DNA from: Panax quinquefolius
Taxonomy: Eukaryota > Streptophyta > Magnoliopsida > Apiales > Araliaceae
Length of the DNA: 64,000 nucleotides
Assembly: GCA_020205615.1 (NCBI GenBank)
Contig: CM035164.1
Location: 123,923,037-123,987,036 of the forward strand
Reading direction: 5' to 3'
Under the pieces are notes generated by a model. The model was not told the DNA's origin, did not search any database, and was given only the letters and a program-made list of their open reading frames with translations. Position numbers and translations under genes: made by a program. Positions 24,671-34,641 of the stretch are shown here, one piece after another (position 1 is the first letter of the stretch; each line of letters begins with the position of its first letter).

Positions 24671-25073
24671 TTTAGTTTATTATATGACATTAGTTAATTA
24701 TTACTTACGATTGTATATTTTAGTTTAGTTGTAATTATATTATAGTATTACTTCAACTTAATATAACTTACTTATATTTTAATATAAATACTATTTCTTT
24801 CATATTAATTCTTTTATGTACTCTCTAGGTCCCTTTTTAAATATCGTTTTAGAAAAATATTTTTGTCTCTTAATATTTATTGTATAAGAATTTCAATTAA
24901 ATATCAATTGCATAGTTTTTAATATTATCACAAATATTAAATATAATTTTGGCTCTATTATTATTTTTTGTCCAATAAATAATAATTTTTTTTAATATAA
25001 AGACAATATAAATAATTAATATTATATTTAATGTTATATAATTATTTCCTTAGTACAACTCTAAAACACTTTA
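24671..25073. other. AT-rich intergenic DNA right of nest 1
   Basis: No gene. 24692-24786 repeats 10707-10791. The rest is low-complexity AT-rich sequence. Confidence 0.6.
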
Positions 25074-25074
25074 A

Positions 25075-25222
25075 CCAAACATTTTGGACCGGCTCACACA
25101 TAAACACATAATCCTTAAATTAGGCACAATATATGGTCTATACACTAAAACCAAACATTTTGGACCGGCTCACACAAAAATACATTATCCTTAAATTAGG
25201 CACAATATATGGTCTATAAATC
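25075..25222. repeat. Two-copy 76-bp tandem duplication
   Basis: CCAAACATTTTGGACCGGCT starts at 25075 and again at 25151. The two copies extend to about 25147 and 25222 and differ at only a few bases (for example TAAACACATAAT versus AAAATACATTAT). A recent local tandem duplication; no function evident. Confidence 0.9.
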
Positions 25223-25225
25223 AAA

Positions 25226-25587
25226 GGTGTGTTTGTTTATAGCTGAATGAAATTGAATGGTTGAATTACTAAATAACTGAATGGCTGAATTGGTAAGTGC
25301 GTTTGTTTTGGTCTGAATGGCTGAATCGGTAAGATGGATGAACCGAATGGATAAGTCATTTTTTTTAACTGAATGGCTGAATGAGCCGTTGAATGAAGTA
25401 AAAAAAATTTAAAAAATTTAAAAAAATATTAACTATTATATTAAGTAATATTAAATAAATTTACAACAATTTTGAATTTTTACAGAGGGGTAAAATAATA
25501 AAATTTTGTCATTAAGATATTTTAGACATGTCAATTATCAAACAACTTTTCAAATTCAGATTCATTCAATTTTTATTAAACACCCCC
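25226..25587. mobile_element. Tourist-like MITE (PIF/Harbinger type)
   Basis: The left end GGTGTGTTTGTTTATAGCTG and the right end TTTTTATTAAACACCCCC are imperfect inverted repeats. The right flank is TAA and the left AAA, a decayed 3-bp target site. Several CTGAATGGCTGAAT words repeat within the left part. It is the same family as 31273-31655 and the partial copy at 63783. Confidence 0.75.
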
Positions 25588-25767
25588 TAAATACCACTAA
25601 ATCTAATGTTGGGTTAGAAATATAGACAATGAACTTTTCTGATAGTTGGTTATGCTTACGTGGGTATTTAATATTAAAATTTGATACTTGTCCGATGACA
25701 TGACAGGTCTTTTAAATTTTTCCCAAAACTTATCTCTCCTCATACTCGCAACCCAACATTTGGAATT

Positions 25768-26151
25768 TTGGTCCTTCGACTACCCGAGCACCACGGGCTT
25801 GCTGTTAGTAATCTGCAAGGAATAAGTTTTATATCAAAATATTTCCCCCAAAACAAATTTACAGACAACATTCATTTCGATATTCGTTTCGATCCGTGTC
25901 TTTCTCTCTCATCCAACTCTCGCATGAAATCGTCTCTATACTTAGGAGTGCAAGTAAATCTGCAAGCGAGCAGGCCTGTTTTGAGGCAGCAGTATTATGT
26001 ATCTCAGAGGTGGCAATTCATTGCGCCAGCTCCGGTTCTAAGTAGGTCGCAACTCGCAAGGACGTTTCACGAAGAAAGAGAGCTGAAAGTCGGGTTCAAG
26101 AAGTGCCGAAAGGAAAGAAAGGAGTTGGAGGTAAGAGCAAAGGAAGTATAG
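25768..26151 (+). CDS. Unrecognised ORF, possible orphan first exon
   Basis: A 127-codon open frame with a base composition less AT-rich than its surroundings. It encodes a basic protein with a Ser/Arg-rich middle and a Glu/Arg/Lys-rich end (EERELKV...KKCRKERKELEVRAKEV) that looks helical. GAGGTAAGAG at about 26128 is a good splice donor, so the coding part could end earlier and continue in an exon I cannot find. No domain recognised, and no supporting downstream exon seen before the hAT-like element at 26831. It may be a real small gene, a gene fragment or chance. Confidence 0.25.
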   Translation: MVLRLPEHHGLAVSNLQGISFISKYFPQNKFTDNIHFDIRFDPCLSLSSNSRMKSSLYLGVQVNLQASRPVLRQQYYVSQRWQFIAPAPVLSRSQLARTFHEERELKVGFKKCRKERKELEVRAKEV

Positions 26152-26830
26152 GGTTTTGCCGGAGATTTTTTTGCTGGTTTAATTCAGCATGCATGGAATG
26201 GAATGCCACGCTAGAGAACTTGCCTTTGAGGCCTGGTGGTTCTTTTTCTGCTGTTAATTGAAATTGATTTAGATAGATATGTATGGGGTATACTTGGTTG
26301 AACTGATAAATTACTTCAGATCGACTCAAATTTCTATTTTCAAAGACAAATGCTCTAGTTTCCCTCTGTTTAAAAAATAAATAAAAAAGAGGAGACGTGT
26401 TCTTACTAGTTTACCTATTTAACAGATCAATGTACTCCAAATTTCACCACTGAAATTTAGAGAGTACTCTTCACCTCCTCTATTTAAAGCACTGCATGTG
26501 TTTGGGGGCATAAATCCCAATCCAGAGAACTTTGTAACTAACTCACTGATAGGAAATTTCATAACTAACTCCAAACAAAATTTTTTGAAGATCAATTCTG
26601 ACATTCTAAAAACCACTCCAACCAAATGTATGCACTTCATCTGCGTCTTGACCAAAAACAGTTAAAACCACTTCAGCTGCAGTGATCAACACTATCAAGA
26701 TTCATGTTTTAATTTATCACACAACAATTAGAATCGTTTGTTTTCAAATTTCCAGCTTTTGTTTAACGATATAATGAATAATAGCAGCATTTTATGAAGA
26801 TTGTATGCCTGAAAATGTTCTCTCTAAGAC
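26152..26830. other. Intergenic DNA without recognisable gene
   Basis: AT-rich sequence between the orphan ORF and the hAT-like element. Two minus-strand ORFs of 77-78 codons here have no domain signature. Nothing else was seen. Confidence 0.5.
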
Positions 26831-27506
26831 TAGGGCACATCAAGAAACCAAATTGGAACCGAAACCGCACCAACGGTTCCGGCGTATGTGGCGGTTTTAG
26901 GTGGGTTGAAAAACCAAATTTACGGTTTCGGTTTGGTTACTAGCCAAAACCGCATACATAAAACCGAAACCGCATTATGTGTGTGTATGTATCTCAAATG
27001 CTTGATCTTGATGTCTCTGAATGTATGACTGTAATGAAGTCAAACATGTTAAATAATAAAATTATTGATCGCACAATTAAAGGTTCCAAATGATTGTTCA
27101 TTTGATTAGAGTGGAATTTGTTTTTATTGAAGGCTTAGACCTTAGGAAAAATGACATATTAAAGTTGGATCGGAAAGGAGGTTTGCAAGTGGTGGATGAA
27201 CATAGAGTTGGTCTAAGAAATAATTACACTATAAGTCCGCACCAAAGAAATAACTTGCTCAAGAGATAAATATTTTTCAAATATGGTCACAAAATTAAAG
27301 TAGTGATGCATGCTAAATTTTATAAAATTTTGTTGTATCAATTGGTTTTGGAACTGAAAATGCACCAAATGAAATCGCACCGCACGGTTTAAAACCAAAC
27401 CGCACCAATCACAAACGATTTCATGTGCGGTTTTGGATTTGTCAAACCGCACATATGCGGTTTTGGGTGTAGTTTGAGCTTCAAACTGCACCAGCACCAG
27501 CCCCTA
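26831..27506. mobile_element. hAT-like MITE, copy 1
   Basis: A 676-bp element starting TAGGGC and ending GCCCCTA, flanked by 8-bp near-identical sequences TCTAAGAC (26823-26830) and TCTAGGAC (27507-27514), the target size of hAT elements. Subterminal regions are full of CGGTTTTGG/AACCGCACC words in both orientations. Nonautonomous; no transposase. It lies 180 bp beyond the stop codon of the RSS3-like gene. Confidence 0.85.
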
Positions 27507-27687
27507 TCTAGGACTAAAAAGCCTAAAACCAAGATATGGAGGAAGTTCAGAACACCAAACATATAGAAAAGAGAGTAAGAACACAGAACTGTGAACTGTG
27601 AACTGAGAATGAAAGCTAAAAAAGTTTTTCCTAATAATACAACTTCTACGCTTCTACCCTCGATCATCTAATACAAGCCTCCAAAGA

Positions 27688-29760
27688 TCACTCCAAAAAG
27701 GTCTCCATGACATCCGAGTACATTCCTGCTTCAGAGTTTCTATATCCGGGATTCTGTTGATGATGATCCAGTGAAGTCGAAGAAGATGACGAAGCCATTC
27801 TAGCAGGCAAAGTAAAGCTCCTCTTAAACTTGTTTTCCATCTTCCTTACACTTTCAGGATGGCTATCCAAGCTCAAGAACTCATTGGGATCTGCAGTTCC
27901 ATTGTTATGCAAGCCTGAAGCATCTGAATTTGGATTCGGATGGTGATTCTGGTCGGTTTTGCTTCCTAGTCCCTCGGGATTGAACAAGAGCTTGGCATCA
28001 TCAGTTCTTCCTGTGAGTGCGCCGAAGAAAGTCAACCCGTTAGGCCATTTGATGTCATTCTCATGATCTCCCATCATATCTTCCATTCGGGCTTCGGATG
28101 AATGAGGGAGGAGAAACATATGTGTTTCATCTTTGGACTGTGGAAAACCAAGTCTAGCTGAGCTCTGAAAATTGGGAGATGGCAGAACTGAAGTTGTTGA
28201 TCCAATTGGCCTCGGCCCCCAATTGAAGAGAGGAGTGCGGGTAGGAATTGTGGGTTGTTTTAAAGGAACTGTGGAAGAATTTGATGCGTTTCCGCGTGTG
28301 GAAGAGAATAGCTGGGATAGATAAAAGCCAGATTGGTAGCCAAGTGATTCAAAGGTATGCCTCATTCTCAGCACAAAATGGAGGTCTTCAGGTATCTGAG
28401 GATATTACATATTGTCATATTGATCTTATCTTTGCATAAGTGCTAAAACATTTATTAACCATCAGCCATTATTGTGTGTATTGACTTCTTTTTTATTTAT
28501 ATTTTATTTGAATGAGATCACAAGATAGAAAAATATGAAAACAGATTGACCAATAAATGAAACTCACAATCTTGCAGGAACCCAGTTGCAGAAGGCCATG
28601 TCCAGCTTGAATTACAGCAATAGTCTGGATACAGAAATCAAAATAACACAAACTAAGTTACTGCAAAAAACACAAGACAAAATAAAAGTGGAAGTAATTC
28701 TCATTAACTACTGATTCTCTCACCTGAATGCCCGAGTCAAACTGATCACTCCATTCAGGAGGAAGCTGCAATTAATAAATTAGAAGGAAACAGATTCATA
28801 AATTTTGGTTGTAGTAAAAGAAGCTCCAGTAACTAAAAAAAGGGAAGGTTTAACATTTTATTGCTTAATCAAGAGACCCTTGAGATTAATATTGGGGCTC
28901 TGTATAAGGAATTCATACAGCATCAAAAGAACTCTGCCAGTAGTTTGAAATATTTGCTTCACTTTCTGAAGGCTCTTTGAATACCCATTTATGGCACTTA
29001 TCAGAAGCAACTTTTCCCATCAACCTGTTCAACAAATTTCACCCAATTAAGAAGCATATACTAATAAGATTTTCTTCTCATTTGCATCAGATTTTATTCC
29101 CTTTGAACTCATTAAATCCAAAATAAAAACACTACCCACCCTTCTCCATAATTATATAACTGGATGGACATTTTACTGAATGCTTTTCTAACAGGATCTT
29201 CCCCATCCATCTCCTCCAAACATTCTGCAACTCTTCCTCTGCAAAATCCATCTTCCCACATCAACATCCTGCAAAAATATACAAATAACTCCAATTCAAT
29301 TCAAAGTAATTAATCAGATAAACAGTACACTATTAATAACAAAATCAATGAACACCCACTTCTCATTATCACTCATAAAACCAATAATTAACAACAACAA
29401 CAACAACAACAAAAAATCTCAAGTTTATACACTTTTTAGACTAGGTTCCCCTGTTTTCCTCTATTTTACTCTGGCTTAGTAAGATAAAGAAGCATACTTA
29501 CAAGCTACCATTGTCATCTCCAACTTTACAACCATTACCACCTCTAACTCTCCTGTAAAAATGGCAGAAACCCAAGTAAAAAACAGCACAATAGCAAAGG
29601 AAATTAGAGAGAGAAAGAGACAAACATACGGTCGAGGACGAATAGTCCAGAAGACAGAGTAAGTCCAATCTGAGTTGAGACAGACACTTCTAAGGGCCTC
29701 ATGAAGGGCCATCATCCCAATTGCTTCTTTGCTTCTATCTGATGCTCCTGAGCCCACCAT
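27688..29760 (-). CDS. RSS3-like protein with bHLH-MYC_N-type domain
   Basis: Seven exons on the minus strand: 29630-29760, 29502-29552, 29140-29268, 28919-29024, 28724-28765, 28568-28624 and 27688-28395. All have GT-AG borders and consistent phases, giving 407 aa. Residues ~15-175 match the MYC/bHLH N-terminal domain family (start MALHEALRSVCLNSDWTYSV; then MWEDGFCRGR, YGEGLMGKVASDKCHKWVF and AGHGLLQLGSCKI). The rest is Ser/Pro/Asn-rich and disordered-looking. No bHLH DNA-binding region follows. Related plant proteins are annotated 'WNK-related', although they are not kinases, or RICE SALT SENSITIVE 3-like; rice RSS3 forms complexes with JAZ proteins and bHLH factors in jasmonate signalling. 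A regulatory, nuclear role here is inference. MVGSG was chosen as start; an in-frame ATG lies 30 bp upstream but falls in a purine-rich leader. Confidence 0.93.
29389..29411. repeat. (CAA)n microsatellite in an intron
   Basis: About seven CAA/ACA units inside the second intron of the RSS3-like gene (GTT on the transcribed strand). Confidence 0.9.
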
Positions 29761-30180
29761 CTCAATCTCTCTCCTCCTTTTTTTTCTCACTGTTTCACTT
29801 CAACAATTAAACCCCTTTTCTATGAAAAACTAGTTATTGCTTTAACTGGTCTATTTCAAATTCTTATCTTCTTGAGCTTTAGCTCTGCAATTCTTGACAA
29901 CCACAAGGGAGACTCTTTCTTCATCTTGAATTTCACTACTTTCTCTCTCTATTTTTTTTACCTTCTTTTGTGTATATGAATATATGATGACTAAACCAGA
30001 GGTGTGGTACTTGGGTAAACAAAAGGGAATAGTGGAGGTTTGAGGTTTTGTTTGTTTTTCTAAAATTGCTACTAGTACCATATAATAGAAAAACAGTGGG
30101 GACAGCTTTTCTTACACAGCACAAATAGTGAGGGAGGCAAAAAGGAGAGAGTGGTGTTTTTGGTTTAATCTCACCTTCTT
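29761..30180 (-). promoter_or_regulatory. 5'UTR and promoter region of the RSS3-like gene
   Basis: Reading leftward into the gene, a CT/GA-rich leader (GAGAAAAAAAAGGAGGAGAG-like at 29771-29790, reverse complement) precedes the start codon, as is common in plant 5'UTRs. No certain TATA box was placed. Minus-strand ORFs at 29851-30124 are leader/promoter sequence, not genes. Confidence 0.45.
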
Positions 30181-30565
30181 ACCATTTGTTTCTGCTAAGA
30201 ATCGGTTTGGATGCACGGTTAATTGCACTTGCACAACCAATCGGTTTTATAATGTAAGATAAATTTTAAAAAAATTTAAGTATTATATATAAATTGACCC
30301 TATTAAAATTTTATAAAATTTTTATTATACTGGGTTAAATTAAAAATTTATAATTTTGTCAATTTAATTTTAATCACATATGACTCATATCGTCTCATGT
30401 AAATTTATCTCTCTATAATATTTTAAACTAAATAATAATCTAATTTATATTATTTTAAAAATAACTAATGAATTATTTATTTATGAACAATTGTGATTAA
30501 AAAATATATTATAAGTCAATATAGTGTATATATACCATATATTATTACTTGTTATATTGTCATTG

Positions 30566-30647
<82 letters not shown>

Positions 30648-31269
30648 CCCGAAAGTACAAAAGTGTTAAAAAATAGCTCGAGGGCACCGCCCCGAACTCC
30701 TGCTAAATTATTTATAGCTTAGTAATAATTTTGACCTCATTAAAAATTATTTCTGACTTCGCCACTGAATTAAACCCTACTAAATGACATAATTATTCTT
30801 CATTTTATATATTTTATCTCATTTTTTTTAAAAAAATAATTATATATTTAATCATGTTTTTAGGATGGAAGGAGTACCTTTGAATTTAAAAAAAAAAACC
30901 CTATTTGGATGAAGTAAAATTTGGCCTTTTAGAGTCTGGGACCATCCTTTATCTATCTTTTTTATTGACCATCTCTTGTCCAACAAAATTTTAAACTAAA
31001 ATACAGTTTATTCCAAAATTTGTAAGATTATTAAGGTTTACATCTTAATGTTTAAAATATATTTAAGTATATTTTAATATTTTTTTTTGCTAAATAAAAT
31101 ATACCTTTCGAGGCTTTAACCGGTCAAAATACACTCTCAAAGTTCTTTTTCGCTAAATAAAATGCACTCACTTTTGGCCAGTTAAAAACGCTGAGTTACA
31201 CTTAAATACATTTTAAATATTATGGTGTAAACCTCAACAACCCTACAAATTTTATGGTCTAAATTGTAC
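30181..31269. other. AT-rich intergenic DNA
   Basis: It holds the compound microsatellite at 30569-30646 and otherwise AT-rich sequence. No gene; the minus-strand ORF through the microsatellite is an artefact of the repeat. Confidence 0.6.
30569..30646. repeat. Compound microsatellite (TA)n(TG)n(AG)n
   Basis: About 17 TA, 17 TG and 5 AG units without interruption. The alternating purine-pyrimidine runs could adopt unusual DNA forms and are expected to be highly polymorphic. Confidence 0.97.
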
Positions 31270-31272
31270 TTA

Positions 31273-31655
31273 GGGTATGTTTGTTTAGAGCTGAATGGTT
31301 GAATGACTAAATCGGTTAGTCATTCAATGTGTTTGTTTTGAATAAAAATCGTCTCAATGACTAAATCGGTCAGATTTTTGGGCTGAATGGCCAAGCGTAA
31401 TTTTTTTTGGCTTAACGAACTGATTAAAGTATTTTATATTTAATTTTTTTACAATATTAACTATTATATCAAATAATATTAAATAAATTTACAATAATTT
31501 TGAATTTTTTTAGAGGGGTAAAATAATAAAAATTTGTTATTTAACTGTTTCAGACATATCAATTATCAAATAACCTTTTTCATTTAGTATTTAGAATTTA
31601 ATTCATTCAGATTACTTAAACATTCAAAACTTATTCAGTTTTTTCAAACACTCCC
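31273..31655. mobile_element. Tourist-like MITE (PIF/Harbinger type)
   Basis: Perfect TTA duplications at 31270-31272 and 31656-31658 flank a 383-bp element with ends GGGTATGTTTGTTT and TTTTTTCAAACACTCCC. The body shares TATTAACTATTATAT and TTAATAAATTTACAA-like blocks with the copies at 25226 and 63783. No coding capacity. Confidence 0.88.
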
Positions 31656-31977
31656 TTAATTTTTCTCTATATGACCTTGACTTTAGTCTTTAGGGTTCTT
31701 TTATGTTTTTTTTGGATGTATCATGAAATTTACTTTTTATGTTAATTTATTTTTATTTTAATCATTTTATCTCATAATTAGTCTGTAATTTAATCTTTAA
31801 ACTATTTTTTGTTCAAAACTAAGGTCATTTGGTACTTAAAAGGAGAAATATATAATATCATCTTTCTACTTTGGATAATAATTCCTCATCAAATGACCTT
31901 AAAAATGCTTAAATATAATTCATGAAATTAAATAATGAACTAATCATGAGATAAATAGTCAATTGTAATAATTAATA

Positions 31978-32205
31978 CTACTTTGGTTTCAAAATTAGAA
32001 ATATAATTTGACTTTTCGCGTCAAACGATGACATAATAAACTTTAAATTGATGTGAATTTATTTAATTTTAGTTAATAAAATTATTATAATTGTATAGTA
32101 TATAACAAAAATATTAATTACAAATTTTATTTTATTTTAAATTTTTACGAGTCTTACTAATTTTAAAATTTAATATGTATCTCTAATTTTGAAATCGAGG
32201 TGGCA
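31978..32205. mobile_element. Stowaway-like MITE, second family
   Basis: The left end contains GGTTTCAAAATTAGAAATAT and the right end ATCTCTAATTTTGAAATCG, inverted repeats of about 25-30 bp, with TA on both sides. About 228 bp. It is the same family as the split copy at 33868/63189. Confidence 0.75.
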
Positions 32206-32613
32206 TAAATGATCTTATTTGGCTCATTATTTTTACAAACAAATATAACATTAACTTACAAATATTAGACAATATTGATTTCTTCCCAAAAAGTAGTAGT
32301 TGTAGGACATAAAATTTTACTAGGAGGGGGTAATTAAGTCATTTAAGCGACATAAAATTTTTACTGGTCAAAAGTGATAGAAAGGATTCTGTTTCTGCGG
32401 GTTAGATATGAATATGAATTTAATATTTTAGAAATTATTATTATTATACTATCTTATTTATGTCAGCTGCACCTGCACGGGTAACTTACCGTAATCATAA
32501 TATTCCCGAGTACGATTATAAATAAATAAATAAATGAAAATTGTTAGTCCCAAACACCAAGGCAAGCTTATTTATAACTAAAATTGCCTTTTCCTAACCC
32601 TAATAGTTGACGT
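32206..32613. other. AT-rich intergenic DNA
   Basis: No gene, motif or repeat of note apart from a short (AAAT)n at about 32519-32535. Confidence 0.5.
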
Positions 32614-33571
32614 TAGTACTGAGTAAGTAATTAAATAATAATTAAAATCGCATTAAAAATCGTACGAACCGCACTAATTAAAATTGTACTAATAATTTTG
32701 ATGTATGTGACAATTTTACGTGGATTGAATAACAAAATCGCATGCATAAAATCGAAACCGCAACATGTGTGTGTATGTGTGTATTATCTCTGGTAGATTC
32801 TAAAGTTAACTTTTCACTTGAACGTGCTCAGAGAAAACCTCAATCTTGTATTGTCATTTTTTCACCAATTGAAAGAAGATGGTTAGAGATTATAGAGTCA
32901 AAAATTAAGCATTTGGGTTTTGGAATTTTGGATTTATTTGATGCGTTACTAGAAGGGCTTATAACTGAGGGGCCAGATTCGTTGGTTCGAGCACTTGATG
33001 CATTGGTTAATGTCTATGTTATAGTAGTGAAAGTCTAATAGATTATTTTTTAAATTAAGTACAGTTAGGATTATATTCTATAAGTCTTCCTTGCAATATA
33101 TAAGATAAAATTTTATTCTATCTCCAGTATATACTTTTAACTTTTGGAGAACTAGATAAATCTTCTTGTTTGTTATCGAATATATGGTCTTCGTTGTTTT
33201 ATATAGCGTATGTTTTAGTTTTAAAGCATCATTCCTTTATTATAAACTAAAATTATTTTATGTGTCTCACTGTTCTATGATTTGATGGTGAATGACATGT
33301 TTGGCAGAAGGAGTTTTGTTTCTATGCTTGATATAATTTCCATTGCCGACTCTGTCACTAAGTTAATTGCTCGATGTGAGCTCTGTGTTAAATTCTATTG
33401 AAGGCTTAGACCTTTTTGTTGTTTCAATTAGTTTTGGAACCGAAACCACACCAATTAAAAACGCATCGCACCAACCACAAATGGTTTTGTACGCGGTTTT
33501 AAATTTGTCAAACTGCACCTAATCAGTTTCGGGTGCGGTTTGGGCTTCAAACCGTACCATGCTCACCCCTA
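32614..33571. mobile_element. hAT-like nonautonomous element, copy 2, with extra sequence
   Basis: Ends TAGTACTGAG and CTCACCCCTA match the hAT-like TAG...CTA pattern of the copy at 26831-27506. Flanks GTTGACGT and GTTGGTGC are a decayed 8-bp duplication. Shared internal blocks include ATGTGTGTGTATGT and TGAAGGCTTAGACCTT. This copy is about 280 bp longer than copy 1 and holds a 98-codon ORF that is absent from copy 1. Confidence 0.7.
32742..33038 (+). other. 98-codon ORF inside the hAT-like element
   Basis: An open frame whose latter part (from about residue 18) reads like a normal globular protein: SPIERRWLEIIESKIKHLGF followed by a Leu/Asp-rich stretch ending VRALDALVNVYVIVVKV. I do not recognise the family. 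Since the sister element lacks this segment, it may be a captured host-gene fragment or a relic of a longer parent element. The ATG comes from element sequence, so the first residues are probably not original coding. Confidence 0.3.
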
Positions 33572-33867
33572 GTTGGTGCAGTGATTCAAGTTCGCTTTGG
33601 GATGAACTGTAAATTCGGACATCTTAAACTCGACTCTCACTAGCAATAATTTATCATGGTCAAAAATGGTTCATGTGAACACAGAGACTCGGGTTCGTGA
33701 AAATTAGTTCGATTTCGGTTGGAAAACTCCCGACTATAAAAAAAATTGCCCTTTCTAGTCTTGTTAAAGAAATTTTTTTCTTTCTTTTTTTGTTGCAAAA
33801 GGCAAAATATTTTTATTACTAGGAATAAATCTCTACATCTAATAGACTTAGATGAGGATAAAATATA

Positions 33868-34074
33868 CTTCATTCGTTCTAAAATTAAAGATATAATTTA
33901 ATTTTTGAGGTTAAACGATAACATATTAAATTTTAAATTGATGTGAATTTATTTTAATTTTAGTTGATGCAATTTTTATAAGTGATATAACAAAAATTAT
34001 TAACCACAAAAGTTAATTTATTCTAAACTTTTATGAGCTATACTAATTTTGAAGTTTAATATATTGTCATTTTA
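33868..34074. mobile_element. Stowaway-like MITE, left part of a split copy
   Basis: The left terminal repeat CTTCATTCGTTCTAAAATTA follows TA. The body matches 31978-32205 (TTTAAATTGATGTGAATTTA is shared). It stops at 34074, where retrotransposon nest 2 begins, and resumes at 63150-63189. Joined length would be 247 bp. Confidence 0.8.
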
Positions 34075-34641
34075 TGTGACGCCCCCAAAATTAGGTATAC
34101 ATCACCCATCTTGGGTCGTCAGATACATGGTACAAAATTCAAATACAAATTGTGGGTATGCAATACGACCAAAACATAACTGTGAGTTTGAATACAATTA
34201 TTGTCTACTAGATATTATACAAACTCAAAAGGAGTCCTCATTACAATTATTAACACACTATTTCACAGAATAGTGAGGACCACTAATGCTATCCTTTGGA
34301 CCGTCACTCCGTTCCCCGAGCTAGTCCCTGCTTTATGTTCTCATTTTACGAAGAGAACAAGTGAAAGAAAGGGTGAGCTCAACTAGCCCAAAGAAGAAAT
34401 ATTATGACTAAGATAATGCGAGAATAAATTATTGTTAGCCTTCAACAAATGTTGTTAAAGCGATAAAATATAACAACATTAGGTTTAAGCTGCGGTGAAC
34501 AAGCAATCCATTAAAAGAGTCAGTAGAGAATAAAATCTACTATCTTTTATGATTTAAAAGGTTTTTCATGACTTTTATCATTTGGGACTCGAACTTAATA
34601 AATAATTCACATCATCGAATCACCTCAAGATTACTGACCGA
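34075..34641 (-). mobile_element. Outer gypsy LTR of nest 2, first piece
   Basis: The start is TGTGACGCCCCCAAAATTAG. It is closely similar to the adjacent LTR beginning at 34642 up to the ATCATTTGGGACTCGAA region, then breaks off. No target duplication was found at the 34641/57592 gap; sequence equivalent to about 400 bp is missing, so this gap involved a deletion or recombination. Confidence 0.8.

Noticed and set aside
27688..29760. Annotation as WNK kinase
   Set aside because: No kinase motifs are present; the name in databases reflects a historic mislabel of MYC_N-domain proteins.
30481..30687. Minus-strand ORF with His-Thr and Ile-Tyr repeats
   Set aside because: Translation of the (TA)n(TG)n microsatellite.
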